IMG/VR virus record: IMGVR_UViG_3300023110_000024
Coordinates: 1 to 64,000 of that record
Direction: 5' to 3' (one strand)
Source of the DNA: a virus
DNA length: 64,000 nt
This document shows, piece by piece, positions 1 through 8,603 of this stretch. Under the pieces are notes generated by a model, which worked only from the letters and a program-made list of their open reading frames with translations, did not search any database and was not told the origin of the DNA. Position 1 is the stretch's first letter, and every line of letters begins with the position of its first letter. A program made the translations under genes and the position numbers.

Positions 1-672
1 TTCTGCGTCTTTGCTTTTCTTTCCAAGGATGTTAAGACTCTGCCAAGTGCATATGGTATGTTTTTTGGCAAGGTCTTTTCGATCACCAAAGTATACGCCG
101 ACGTCCAGCCCGCAGTTTCTGTAATCTTCTTCAGTCTGCTGCACAAGAGATTTGTTTGGTACAATGACAAGTGTTCGTCCATGTTGTTCTGCTATGTGTG
201 AGAGTGTGGCTGTGGTAATAGTTTTACCTGCGCCCGTAGCTATTTCCTGCAGTGACTGCGGGTTAGCTAAAAAATTATTTATCGCTTCTACCTGGTAGTC
301 ACGTAGTAGTATTTTTTCACCCTCAGCAGGATGTCCTTTGGGCCAGCATACTCCTTGGTTCGCCCAATAGTTCTCTGTAATAGTTGGAAACTGTAAGTCT
401 ATTGTCTGCCGTCTATCATCAATATCTGAGATAGTGTAGTTGTGTTTAGATAGGATCTCTACCACAGTGCCTAGATGATTGACATATCCTGTTCCTCCTA
501 TGTTGAAGAAAGGAACTTTGCCATCCCAACGCCCTAGCTTGTAGTGTGGCGTATGCCTAGCATATGGAACTTCAAACTTTAGAGCGTTTGCTATTTTGCG
601 TCTTACATCTACTGGCAAGCCTTCTAACTTGATATTGACTTCGTCTTGTATTACAAGTTTACATGGTTTCAT
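1..672 (-). CDS. uvsW: UvsW-type recombination helicase, N-terminal part (cut by window edge)
   Basis: The frame is open from an ATG at 672 to the left edge, giving 224 residues without a stop. An N-terminal domain of about 120 residues precedes a superfamily 2 helicase core. The Q-motif-like RDYQVEAI and the Walker A sequence ATGAGKTITT (about residues 144-153) are visible. T4 UvsW is about 500 residues, so the DEAD box and second RecA lobe lie outside the window. UvsW unwinds branched DNA and R-loops and helps shift T4-type replication to recombination-dependent initiation. The start overlaps the stop of the upstream 445-aa gene as ATGA, implying translational coupling. Domain calls are by eye; the family is clear, and the T4 orthology is supported by uvsX and uvsY nearby. 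Confidence 0.88.
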   Translation of the reverse strand, partial: MKPCKLVIQDEVNIKLEGLPVDVRRKIANALKFEVPYARHTPHYKLGRWDGKVPFFNIGGTGYVNHLGTVVEILSKHNYTISDIDDRRQTIDLQFPTITENYWANQGVCWPKGHPAEGEKILLRDYQVEAINNFLANPQSLQEIATGAGKTITTATLSHIAEQHGRTLVIVPNKSLVQQTEEDYRNCGLDVGVYFGDRKDLAKKHTICTWQSLNILGKKSKDAE

Positions 673-2006
673 ATTGTAAAGTAATGATGTCCTGTGAAAA
701 ATTCATCTGAGTACGTTAAGTTTAAGTCTGCTGATTCTCTAAAAACAGTAATAGTTCTATTAGTAGAGATAGAAGCTCGTAGCATCAATACAGTTCTAGG
801 CCTCCAACTAGATTCAAGCAGTGGCTTAGGTATTCTCTTTTGCTGATGTAAAAAGATAACTTTAGTGTCCTTGGTTGGTAAATTATTTAGTTCGTGTCTA
901 GTGACATAGTTATTAAATTCACAATCATCTATTGATCTCTTATCCTTGCGATACAAAACTGCCATCTCAGAATTTTTTACATATGATTCTAAATATGTAT
1001 GTAGCTTGGCTAGGATAACAATATCAGGAACTGACTCGCCAGGACCTAAGACATGATCAATTCCATTAGCTTGATAGAATGAAACAGACTCGTGTCGAGA
1101 TAATACTGGCATAGATATGAGTAATGGATATCTATCTAGCTCGTGTATGCTTTCAAAAATTTGATCTAGTCCATATATTTTAGATGAAGCAAAGCAAAGA
1201 TTAGTAGTTCTCAATAATATATTTTGGCTGACTTGTGTTAGCTTCGCATCGTTTTCTCTACTAGCTTTCAAATCAAAATGAGACAGTCCTAATATACCTG
1301 CAGCATCTCGATATAAATGTAAGTTGTGCGGTCCTGGTTCGCCAAACTTTTCATGTGCGTATTCAACCACTCGTGGATGAACATTGCGTAACTGATAATC
1401 ATATACACCAGGGCAATGAGTATCACTGTTAGATTGTATTTGACATACCTCATCATAATACTCTAATAGCTGAGGCTCAATATCAAATTCTAAATCTTTG
1501 AAGTGTGTGATAATATCTAATGCGTTGCGTTCGTTTAGTTTGACGAAGTGCGTCTTTGTTTTATTGTCGTACATTTTTTTATCTTGTACAGACTTGATAA
1601 AATCAATATGCTTTATCATTTTATTAGAAAATGGAAAGCGTATAGCCATCATCTGAGCTTTGATGAGTCCCCCAAACACTGGCACTTCTCGCTCTATTAC
1701 TTTGATAGTTCTTGTTCTATCAATAATACGATATGGGTGACGCAGATGATCCAAGTCTTCTCTAAAGTCAGGATAGCGTGCCTCGAGCCACTCAGAGTAT
1801 TCAAGTAGTTTGAGTTTTAGCAGTTCGTGCTGCCGTTCAGTCAAACCCATACCCTTCATAGATTGTCTGTGTAAGCTATAGAATAACTTTTGATCAGGAT
1901 CTGTTAGAATTTTTTTATTAGCTGATATAATATCTAAATAATCTTCAATAGTCACTGGGTCCTGTGGTTCGTGAGAATCTACATCCTCTAGTCCAAATGT
2001 CATCAT
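669..2006 (-). CDS. Conserved phage protein of unknown function, coupled to uvsW
   Basis: A 445-residue soluble protein with no signal peptide or membrane segment. The N-terminal 110 residues are charged and helical, containing GLTERQHELLKLKLLEY. No Walker, nuclease or DxD motif was found. It starts with two consecutive ATG codons; AGGTAG lies upstream. Its stop overlaps the uvsW start (ATGA), so the two products are probably made together. That position suggests a role beside the UvsW helicase or in replication and recombination, but this is inference from context only. I do not recognise the family with certainty. Confidence 0.6.
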   Translation of the reverse strand: MMTFGLEDVDSHEPQDPVTIEDYLDIISANKKILTDPDQKLFYSLHRQSMKGMGLTERQHELLKLKLLEYSEWLEARYPDFREDLDHLRHPYRIIDRTRTIKVIEREVPVFGGLIKAQMMAIRFPFSNKMIKHIDFIKSVQDKKMYDNKTKTHFVKLNERNALDIITHFKDLEFDIEPQLLEYYDEVCQIQSNSDTHCPGVYDYQLRNVHPRVVEYAHEKFGEPGPHNLHLYRDAAGILGLSHFDLKASRENDAKLTQVSQNILLRTTNLCFASSKIYGLDQIFESIHELDRYPLLISMPVLSRHESVSFYQANGIDHVLGPGESVPDIVILAKLHTYLESYVKNSEMAVLYRKDKRSIDDCEFNNYVTRHELNNLPTKDTKVIFLHQQKRIPKPLLESSWRPRTVLMLRASISTNRTITVFRESADLNLTYSDEFFTGHHYFTI

Positions 2007-2036
2007 AAATTCTACCTATACTTTCATTATAACAGG

Positions 2037-2885
2037 TTATAAAATATTTGTCAATCGTTTTAGTGGCTTACCCGTAGATATTTCTTTCGTAGTCCATTCG
2101 GTATATGCAAAATCATTCAGCCATTGTCGTCTGTCAGGTGTGTCTGGATTGTTTATATTATTTACATCCAGATTACCCACGCTCCACGCTAGGCTCGAAA
2201 AGGAAGTAAAGAGTGGTATTCCTTTCATTGCTGCTATGATGCCTGGGTTGGAACTCCAATTGACTACGGCGTATGCCTTCTCAACAGTAAAGTCATAGTC
2301 ATCATATGTGTTAGGAATCTTTTTAGGTATTTGTAGAATAGTGTTGGCAGGTAGGTTTCTCAGACGCATTGGGCATCGTGGATGCTGCCTTACAATAATA
2401 TTTCTATCAGTATGTTTTCTTATTGTAGCTAGTGTATCCATCAGCCATCGCTCTTGATGTTGCTCGTCGTGCCATTGTGCTGACTTATTGTTTTGACAAG
2501 CTATGAGTATAGAACCATTTGTGTTTTGTTTCCATGGATCTAGCTTTAGTCCTAGCTTGTCAGCTCGCTTGCTGTCGTTTGCTCGAGGTCCAAAGTAAGC
2601 TGAGTTATTGACTCCGCCTACTCCCATTTTCCATGTGACATTGCGTTCTATAGCACCTACTTCTAATACTATGACAGGTGTACGATTGCGAGCTGCTCTG
2701 TGCCATATCTCTTTGTTCTTCAACATTCTACCATGCCAGAGGACGCCCCATATGACATCTACATCTCCTTTGTCGGAGTTATGGTAAACAGTGTAGCCTA
2801 ATCGTTTAGCTCCAGCCTCGAAGGCAGCGAATACAGATTTGGAGTTGAGTGCTCCATTATTTGTGTGCAAATTAAATGATTTCAT
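2037..2885 (-). CDS. Capsule-type (KpsC/KpsS-like) glycan transferase
   Basis: 282 residues, paralogous to the 319-aa gene ending at 4451. Both share a centre with IRKHTDR followed by (V/I)R.HP, then a conserved N/YxSNPG or YNSSPG element followed by GIPL or GVPL, and a C-terminal DR..WL block with a WTTKEI or WKMEEL element. The (S/N)-S-x-P-G-x-x-x-A-x-x-G-x-P layout resembles the nucleotide-sugar half of GT-B fold capsule-polysaccharide transferases. The substrate cannot be deduced. It is divergent from the next gene and sits in a glycan island inserted between uvsW and uvsY. Likely roles are glycosylation of phage components or alteration of host surface glycan; both are inference. Confidence 0.55.
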   Translation of the reverse strand: MKSFNLHTNNGALNSKSVFAAFEAGAKRLGYTVYHNSDKGDVDVIWGVLWHGRMLKNKEIWHRAARNRTPVIVLEVGAIERNVTWKMGVGGVNNSAYFGPRANDSKRADKLGLKLDPWKQNTNGSILIACQNNKSAQWHDEQHQERWLMDTLATIRKHTDRNIIVRQHPRCPMRLRNLPANTILQIPKKIPNTYDDYDFTVEKAYAVVNWSSNPGIIAAMKGIPLFTSFSSLAWSVGNLDVNNINNPDTPDRRQWLNDFAYTEWTTKEISTGKPLKRLTNIL

Positions 2886-2886
2886 A

Positions 2887-2894
2887 TTAAATAC
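2887..2894 (+). promoter_or_regulatory. Possible late-promoter variant TTAAATAC
   Basis: TTAAATAC lies 30 bases before the ATG at 2925, in a 39-base divergent gap otherwise made of TATATA runs. It matches the CTAAATAC variants before other genes in this window. An AGGAGA ribosome binding site follows at 2914-2919. Confidence 0.3.
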
Positions 2895-2924
2895 TTATAT
2901 ATACTATATATACAGGAGAAACTG

Positions 2925-3770
2925 ATGACAGACATTCTTGCGGTAACAACTTTCAACAAAGAGGGTTTAGATCTCTATGCTCAAAAGTTCTTAGACACAT
3001 GGGCACAAAATACAGATGATAATATGAAGTTGCTAGTGTATGCTGAGGATTGTGATCCAATCAATCCCGCACCTAGCAAGATTCTAATATTGAATCAACG
3101 GGAAGCATTACCAAAGTTGATGAAGTTCAAAAAGAAATGGGGCAAGGTTCCTAAGGCTAATGGCGAGTGTCCTTTCCCGCACAAGCGTCCTAGGGACTAT
3201 GATAAAAAATTCAAATGGGATGCGATGCGATTTGCAAACAAGGTATATGCGGTATTTGATGCTTGTGAAAGAAATACTGGCAAAGGTTGGGTTGTATGGA
3301 TTGATGCTGACATGGTTGTGCATAGTCACTGGAACTATGAACAATATGCATCTCTGTTCCCTTCTGATGTATGGCTAACATATGTAGGCAGAGGCAAAGG
3401 ATCTCAGACATGGCCTGAGTGTGGCTTTTATGGGATTGATTGCAAATCCGCTAAAGCACGACAGTTTGTAGCTAATCTTGAATATCAATATGAGAATGCT
3501 GAGGACGGGATATTCAAATTAGATGAATGGCACGATAGTTATGTGTTTGGCTCCTGCTTAGAAAAATTTATGCGTATGTATCCAGATGTGTTAGATTACA
3601 GTGCTGGTATGTATAGCGTGGCTGTAAAGACTGGTGGGGGAGGACATCCTCTCATCAATGGTGTGTTAGGTACTTGGTTAGATCATCTAAAGGGTGACAG
3701 AAAACAAACAGGTAAAAGCAATAAAAGAGATCTTATGGTGAAGCGTGGAGAAAAATACTGGAAGTTTTGA
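2925..3770 (+). CDS. DxD glycosyltransferase (GT-A like)
   Basis: 281 residues starting at an ATG with a good AGGAGA site. The protein opens with a short beta strand (DILAVTTFN) and carries WIDADMVVHS around residues 125-134, the DxD metal and nucleotide-sugar site of GT-A transferases. A second aromatic-rich region with DEWHDSYVFG follows near residue 200. The downstream gene, overlapping by 26 bases, is a paralog with the same start and the same D-A-D site. The donor and acceptor sugars are unknown. Together with the flanking capsule-type transferases it forms the glycan island. It is on the plus strand while most of the region is minus. Confidence 0.65.
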   Translation: MTDILAVTTFNKEGLDLYAQKFLDTWAQNTDDNMKLLVYAEDCDPINPAPSKILILNQREALPKLMKFKKKWGKVPKANGECPFPHKRPRDYDKKFKWDAMRFANKVYAVFDACERNTGKGWVVWIDADMVVHSHWNYEQYASLFPSDVWLTYVGRGKGSQTWPECGFYGIDCKSAKARQFVANLEYQYENAEDGIFKLDEWHDSYVFGSCLEKFMRMYPDVLDYSAGMYSVAVKTGGGGHPLINGVLGTWLDHLKGDRKQTGKSNKRDLMVKRGEKYWKF

Positions 3771-4494
3771 TGTTGTAACAAGTATGAGTCTCGACTATTA
3801 CAACAAGGTTGGGACTTATATGATTCAAACTTGGCTGAAGTATTGGACTGGCTTTACTCTTACTGTTTATACAGAAGACACTTTGCCTATAACTGATCCT
3901 AGAATTACAATCAAGGATGTGAATAATTTAGGATCTGCTTTTCATAAATTCCAAAAAGCAACACATACTAACAGCCGAGCTACTATATTTTCTAAAAAGG
4001 CATTTCCTATTATAGAACATCTCAAGCCTTCTACTGGTTATCTAGTATGGGTAGATGCTGATGTAATCTCAGAAGGTTACATTACACCCCTTTGGTTACA
4101 CTCTTTGATAGGGGATGATAGTTCAGATAATATATCTGCTCACTTTGGAGTTCCCCAGCAAGGTTACTATTCTGTAGAGACAGGATTCTTTATAATCAAT
4201 CGAGAGCATAGATACAAGCCTATGTTCTATGCAAAGTATCGCAGCATCTATCATCGTCGAGACTTTTCAAATATGTATAAGCCTTTTGATGGAGATTCGT
4301 TTGGTAGAGTTATTCGTGAGTGTAGAGAGTTTGTAGATGACTTTAGCTATAGAGAATTATCTCCAAAGCCAGATAAGATACTAAGCCCATTCAATAATCA
4401 AATGCAAGGAAAACTATGGCATTTAAAAGCAAAGCACAAAGATAAAGACTTTACTTCTTCCCTAAGGTTACATAAGGCTCTTTATCGGAGATAA
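3745..4494 (+). CDS. DxD glycosyltransferase, paralog of the upstream gene
   Basis: 249 residues from a GTG at 3745, overlapping the previous gene by 26 bases. An in-frame ATG at 3784 would remove the first beta strand (FDVVTSMSLDYYNKVG), which matches the start of the upstream paralog, so GTG is preferred although no strong ribosome site is seen. The DxD motif is in VWVDADVIS near residue 105. The 3' end overlaps the convergent gene on the minus strand by 44 bases. The product is probably a GT-A transferase working with its neighbour. Whether they add successive sugars or are redundant duplicates cannot be told. Confidence 0.62.
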   Translation: MEKNTGSFDVVTSMSLDYYNKVGTYMIQTWLKYWTGFTLTVYTEDTLPITDPRITIKDVNNLGSAFHKFQKATHTNSRATIFSKKAFPIIEHLKPSTGYLVWVDADVISEGYITPLWLHSLIGDDSSDNISAHFGVPQQGYYSVETGFFIINREHRYKPMFYAKYRSIYHRRDFSNMYKPFDGDSFGRVIRECREFVDDFSYRELSPKPDKILSPFNNQMQGKLWHLKAKHKDKDFTSSLRLHKALYRR

Positions 4495-5410
4495 ATTGTT
4501 TCATATGTCGCCAAGCATCGCCATTGCGTAGCTCTTCCATTTTCCAATGACACATAGCTAATCGCTGTAGCCAATCTGTTCTATCAAATGTTTGTGGAGA
4601 CTCAATAGTAGATAAATCTGTATTGGCTACAGCAAATGCTTGGCTAGTCTGTGGAATTGGATCTGTAACATACAGAGGTACTCCTTCAATAGCACTGGCT
4701 ACACCTGGACTAGAATTGTATGTTATTGTAGCCCATGCTTTTTCAAAATCCTTTTTGATACTTTTGTTGTTAGATATTTTATGCTTTGTCTCTCGCAAAT
4801 ATCTATGAGCGTGTTTGTCTCCTGGATGAGCTCTTACAAGTATGCCTCTGTCTGTATGCTTGCGGATCTCTTGAACTGTTTGATGAATCCAATCTACAAC
4901 AGACAGTCCTTTCATACTCCAACCTTCGTTGCGTTGGCAACATAGTAAGATGTAACTTCCTAACTTACGCCATGGCTTTACTTTTATATCTAAATCTGTG
5001 GATATCTTATCCCAGCGTGTCTCATCTACAATAGTATCAAAATAGTTAGCAGTAGTTGGAAATACTCCGCCCATGCTAAAACGATGATACATCATAGGGT
5101 GTAACTTATCTACATTGTAACCAAACAGGTTACTATCAATAACAATAAGATTTTTATTATCGTCTTGTTGTCGTTTTATAATACTACGACGAAAATTTAG
5201 ATGAGGAGTTCTTGAGGAATTCTCATGCACCCAGCCTTGTAATACAGCAACATCAACTGGGACGGGGCGATTATATCTAGAGTCATAAATTTTGCCAGAG
5301 TCTTTATTAGCATTGACTCCTTTGATAAAATTTATGAGTAAGTCTGCTTTGTGACTTCTACGGGCAGATGGAGGTATTGAGTTGATGAAGGCACAAACAG
5401 TGGTTTTCAT
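4451..5410 (-). CDS. Capsule-type (KpsC/KpsS-like) glycan transferase, second copy
   Basis: 319 residues, clearly related to the 282-aa gene at 2037-2885 through IRKHTDRGILVRAHPG, YNSSPGVASAIEGVPLYV and FDRTDWLQRLAMCHWKMEEL. It is about 40 residues longer at the N-terminus. The start ATG overlaps the stop of the upstream GT gene (ATGA). Two such paralogs flanking two tandem DxD transferases indicate that this island grew by duplication. No signal peptide or transmembrane helix is visible, so it should act in the cytoplasm. Substrate unknown. Confidence 0.55.
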   Translation of the reverse strand: MKTTVCAFINSIPPSARRSHKADLLINFIKGVNANKDSGKIYDSRYNRPVPVDVAVLQGWVHENSSRTPHLNFRRSIIKRQQDDNKNLIVIDSNLFGYNVDKLHPMMYHRFSMGGVFPTTANYFDTIVDETRWDKISTDLDIKVKPWRKLGSYILLCCQRNEGWSMKGLSVVDWIHQTVQEIRKHTDRGILVRAHPGDKHAHRYLRETKHKISNNKSIKKDFEKAWATITYNSSPGVASAIEGVPLYVTDPIPQTSQAFAVANTDLSTIESPQTFDRTDWLQRLAMCHWKMEELRNGDAWRHMKQFISDKEPYVTLGKK

Positions 5411-6123
5411 TTATCAACAGTGTCCTTGATGGTAAATTCTCTCTCCATTAGTTGTTGATACTCATCCTTCCAAACATCTGATAAGTCCTGCATAAAATAG
5501 TTTTTGAACCAAGGCCCGCCTTCTGTATAGTGTATTAGCTTTGGTGATCCATCGTGTTTGTAGTAGTGCCCTACAAGCCAGTTCCATTCGTGATGCAGTT
5601 CGCCTATCTCATCATCCTGCAGCCAATTGAAACGATGGAAGTATCCACCATCTTTAGATGGGTCACTAATAAGTTCCTTAGTCAAAACTTTATTAGAAGG
5701 ATGCTCACAGTTGAACAACATTACCGAGGACCAGTTTTTGCGTGGATATACAGTTTGTAGTCTGCCATCCATTTTAGTTTGGCTGAGTGGTGTGTAGTCG
5801 TGCTTCACTACCATTACAGCATACTTGTCGTCAGCTAAATCAAACAGTTCGTTCAAGTCAGTTTGTAATAGCGTATCACAATCAATAAACAATGCCCACC
5901 CTCTGTAGTGTGTTAGCGCAGGTACTAGAAATCTAGTAAATGTAAATTCAGTAGATGATAATCTATCTATTGGACGCCAGTACCAGCCTGACTTCTCTAA
6001 CATTGTTTTCTTAATTGGATATACAGTAGCGCCAGGTGTTCGTGTTAGAATGCTATGGCGACATACTTCATATGCTAAGTCCTCTCTTGGATCATAGCCC
6101 ACATAAATTTTTAAATCTCTCAT
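5407..6123 (-). CDS. GT8-like glycosyltransferase
   Basis: 238 residues. It begins with a Rossmann-like strand (LKIYVGYDPRE) and has FTRFLVPAL followed by ALFIDCDTLL, where D81-C82-D83 is the DxD metal site, then TDLNELFDL. This order is typical of GT8-type retaining transferases that use nucleotide sugars. A later LHHEWNWL and IHYTEGGPWF resemble the HxxGxxKPW end motif of that family (HYTEGGPW here). The gene overlaps the downstream transferase as ATGA and the end of the broken pyruvyl transferase by about 30 bases, so it is part of one minus-strand glycan operon. Confidence 0.68.
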   Translation of the reverse strand: MRDLKIYVGYDPREDLAYEVCRHSILTRTPGATVYPIKKTMLEKSGWYWRPIDRLSSTEFTFTRFLVPALTHYRGWALFIDCDTLLQTDLNELFDLADDKYAVMVVKHDYTPLSQTKMDGRLQTVYPRKNWSSVMLFNCEHPSNKVLTKELISDPSKDGGYFHRFNWLQDDEIGELHHEWNWLVGHYYKHDGSPKLIHYTEGGPWFKNYFMQDLSDVWKDEYQQLMEREFTIKDTVDK

Positions 6124-6852
6124 AAAACCGTTTGTTTAGATCTCTACATTCTTCCAAGTATGTAGGATGGATATACATAGTGTCATTGGACACATCATTG
6201 ATTGACTCTAACATTACAGGCGTATATTTAAAAGTTTTGAACTTTGTGCTCCACGGCACTACTTGAACATTCCTGCCAAGTAGCATAGCCCAATAGGCTC
6301 CGTGATAGCTAGTAGTTACTACAGTTTCGCCTGAAGCTAAAAAGCGAATAATATTATATATGTCTTTTGCCTTGTTAGTTAGTACAGGTGCATCTACATC
6401 TGGCTTTTCTTTTCTTGCGTGTAGATAATATACTTTGTCATGCTTTTTTTCATAGGATTATCAAATGCTGGATGCATACAAGTTACACACGGAACATATT
6501 CGCCAATGCCTATATTGTTAGCATCTCGCAAACCAATCATATCAGCATTGCCAAGCCATTCAGGATATCCTCTGTCCTTATTTACATCATAATTGGTTCC
6601 AATACCCCAGACTACGAGTTTTGCGGGTTGCTGTTTTACAATAAATTCAATATTCTCTGTGAACGTTGGATGTATCAAACCACCTCCTCCTATAACAACA
6701 ATCTTACCCTCGGCATCAGTTACTTGATATCTTGGATTATCTTGAAGTTGAATAGGACAAGTCTTGGCAGAAAAATCTGCAAAGTATCTGCTAGGGTTAC
6801 AGTAAAAGTCTCCTGCGTTGCCTCGATGCTGTCTATGAAATTCGTAAATCAT
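6092..6852 (-). pseudogene. Polysaccharide pyruvyl transferase split by a frameshift at an A7 tract
   Basis: Two reading frames belong to one protein. The 5' part (6394-6852) carries GNAGD, VIGGGGLIHP and MIGLRDANN, hallmarks of the polysaccharide pyruvyl transferase family. It runs out of frame after the A7 tract read on the minus strand (T7 at 6444-6450). Re-reading one base there continues as KHDKVYYLHARKEK, then the family motif TTSYHGAYWAMLLGRN, into the frame ending at 6092. The repaired product would be 253 residues. It could be a broken gene, a homopolymer sequencing or assembly error, or recoding by slippage on the A-tract. The family adds pyruvate ketals, or acts on related polymers, using phosphoenolpyruvate. 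The start overlaps the uvsY stop (ATGA). Confidence 0.75.
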
Positions 6853-7307
6853 AATGTTGCGTCCTCCATACCTGCTACTCTTAGTTTAGTAATGTTAGTA
6901 ATTTGCCATTGCTTCTGATCTAAGCCTTTCATAACGCCTAGCCATTTATTACGAAGCAGTGCAAACTCATTTATGATATGTTCAAAATCAACAACATCAG
7001 GTTCACCATCTACATATTTTTCTACATCTCTACTAGACAGTGCTCGCTGATAATTTTCTAAATATTTTTTAAAGAATGAGGATCTTAGTTTGCGAAGTTC
7101 TATGTTTAGGTAGTTGAGAATAGCCTCAATCTCTTGTAACTGATTGAACCTATGCTCAACTATACCTGGAAGTTCAGAACTAGCTTTTTCAAGTGAGCCT
7201 CTCAGCTTACACTCCATACGAGCTTGTGCTAGTTCTGATTCAAAGTGTTGAATAGCATTAGGTATAGAGTTTACGTCTCTAGTAACACTAGAGTACCATC
7301 CTGCCAT
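6849..7307 (-). CDS. uvsY: UvsY recombination mediator
   Basis: 152 residues, close to the 137 of T4 UvsY and typical of marine T4-like versions. It is mostly helical, with a charged middle (LRKLRSSFFKKYLENYQRAL), a conserved DVEKYVDGEP segment and a C-terminal LLRNKWLGVMKGLDQKQWQI. UvsY forms hexamers that load UvsX onto gp32-coated single-stranded DNA. It lies just downstream of uvsX, separated by a 70-aa gene, in the same direction. In T4 uvsY and uvsW lie close together; here the glycan island sits between them. Assignment rests on pattern and context. Confidence 0.8.
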   Translation of the reverse strand: MAGWYSSVTRDVNSIPNAIQHFESELAQARMECKLRGSLEKASSELPGIVEHRFNQLQEIEAILNYLNIELRKLRSSFFKKYLENYQRALSSRDVEKYVDGEPDVVDFEHIINEFALLRNKWLGVMKGLDQKQWQITNITKLRVAGMEDATL

Positions 7308-7309
7308 AT

Positions 7310-7522
7310 TTACTCATCGTATTCGAGGTCAGGTTCGTCCAAGTAGTAAGCAATTGCGTGATCCAAATAAGGACAGTTGCCTAATACAGTTTTTAACGTT
7401 GGATCATCTACCCCGTAGTCAGCACATAGTTCAACAAACTGTTCTGCTACAGCAGGTAGATTCTTTTTATCTAAATGATCTTTGAATAAAGTCCATGTAT
7501 CAACAATGAGCTGTTCATTCAT
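7310..7522 (-). CDS. Small acidic protein between uvsX and uvsY
   Basis: 70 residues, acidic, without signal or membrane segment. It ends DEPDLEYDE and contains AEQFVELCADYGVDD. It overlaps the end of uvsX by 8 bases and stops 2 bases before uvsY, so it is co-translated with the recombinase pair. I recall similarly placed small ORFs in marine T4-like phages but cannot name a function. Its acidic, helical character would suit a partner of UvsX or UvsY; that is inference. Confidence 0.65.
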   Translation of the reverse strand: MNEQLIVDTWTLFKDHLDKKNLPAVAEQFVELCADYGVDDPTLKTVLGNCPYLDHAIAYYLDEPDLEYDE

Positions 7523-8582
7523 CTTGTGTTATCTCCTCTTGAGTTTCAACATATGGTATATTTAGCTCAAGAGGACGATTGGGTAGATCATTTATAATCA
7601 TGTCTAGTCGCTCACCAGTCCATGCCTTGCGATACTCTTTATGCTCTACTCCTGCAGAGTCTGTGTAACGTAGTCTGTTGCCATCCTTTACAAGCAATCC
7701 TTTCTTCTCAAATAGATCCACTAATCCACTATACGGATCCATTCCTGTCTCATACGGAATCTTAACTTGTACTCCTTCAAACGGTTTAGCATATCGTGTT
7801 TTCATAACTTTACAAGCAGCACGAATGCCATTTACATTTGAGGTTTTATTTCCATCCTCATCTTCTTTTAGCTTTAGCTTTTTCATCGCTACTACAATAG
7901 AAGAGGCGTAAATAAATCCTTGTCCGCCTGAAATTTTATCATCCGGATCAAACATATCCTGAGATGCATATGTATGATTAGTTGCTACAAGTCCTACGTT
8001 ATGGCTACCAAACATATTGACACAATTTCTTACTAGGGCTGTTAGTGCTTTAGGTTTCCTACCCATATCACCTTTTAGATCGCCTTTGCCAAACTGATCA
8101 ACATCTGTTGGAGTTAGCAACATACCTAGTGAGTCAATAACAAATAATACTTTGGGTTTGTCTTCTCCGTCTAGCTTTTTGAAGTCATCCATAAAGACAG
8201 AGATTGTTTTAGCTACATCATCAATCATACTCATATTGAGTTTTAGCAGTTTGCTTTCGGATGTATCTACATTTAGATTGCGTAGCCATTCTTCGTCTAG
8301 TGCGTTCTCACTATCTACTAGCACAACGAAGATATCTTGTTCCTGTGCGGCTTTTACAATATTGCCAGCACAAATATAACTTTTACCAGCGCCTGACTCT
8401 CCTGCAAATACGCTCACTTTACCTAGAGGTATTCCTTTATAGAAGTCGCCGGATATCAAATAATTTAGTGCGTAGTTTCCTGTACTAACCCAATCAGTAG
8501 GATCATTAAATCCTGTACTCATACCTGAGATAGATTTAGTCAGTTCTTTGCGAAACTTTGATGGGTCAAAAGCCTTTGCCAT
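7515..8582 (-). CDS. uvsX: UvsX, RecA-like recombinase
   Basis: 355 residues (T4 UvsX is 391). Walker A is GESGAGKS at residues 61-68 and Walker B is VLFVIDSLG near 145-152. DSENALDEEWL follows strand 2, and a Q/N-rich segment with ATNHTYASQDM corresponds to the mobile DNA-binding loop region. The C-terminus is acidic, as in T4 UvsX. It forms presynaptic filaments and drives strand exchange for recombination-dependent replication. An AAGGA site precedes the ATG. It is immediately downstream of the tRNA gene and gene 32 and upstream of uvsY. Confidence 0.95.
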   Translation of the reverse strand: MAKAFDPSKFRKELTKSISGMSTGFNDPTDWVSTGNYALNYLISGDFYKGIPLGKVSVFAGESGAGKSYICAGNIVKAAQEQDIFVVLVDSENALDEEWLRNLNVDTSESKLLKLNMSMIDDVAKTISVFMDDFKKLDGEDKPKVLFVIDSLGMLLTPTDVDQFGKGDLKGDMGRKPKALTALVRNCVNMFGSHNVGLVATNHTYASQDMFDPDDKISGGQGFIYASSIVVAMKKLKLKEDEDGNKTSNVNGIRAACKVMKTRYAKPFEGVQVKIPYETGMDPYSGLVDLFEKKGLLVKDGNRLRYTDSAGVEHKEYRKAWTGERLDMIINDLPNRPLELNIPYVETQEEITQDE

Positions 8583-8603
8583 TAAATTCCTTAAAGGGTG
8601 AGG

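Noticed and set aside
6439-6452. Classical X-XXY-YYZ programmed -1 frameshift in the pyruvyl transferase
   Set aside because: The zero-frame codons are ATG AAA AAA AGC, so the canonical heptamer phase is not met. Only single-tRNA slippage or transcriptional slippage could work, so I list it as a frameshift, not as proven recoding.
6388-6918. Plus-strand 176-codon ORF
   Set aside because: Antisense to the pyruvyl transferase and uvsY; no ribosome site, and the minus strand carries recognisable family motifs.
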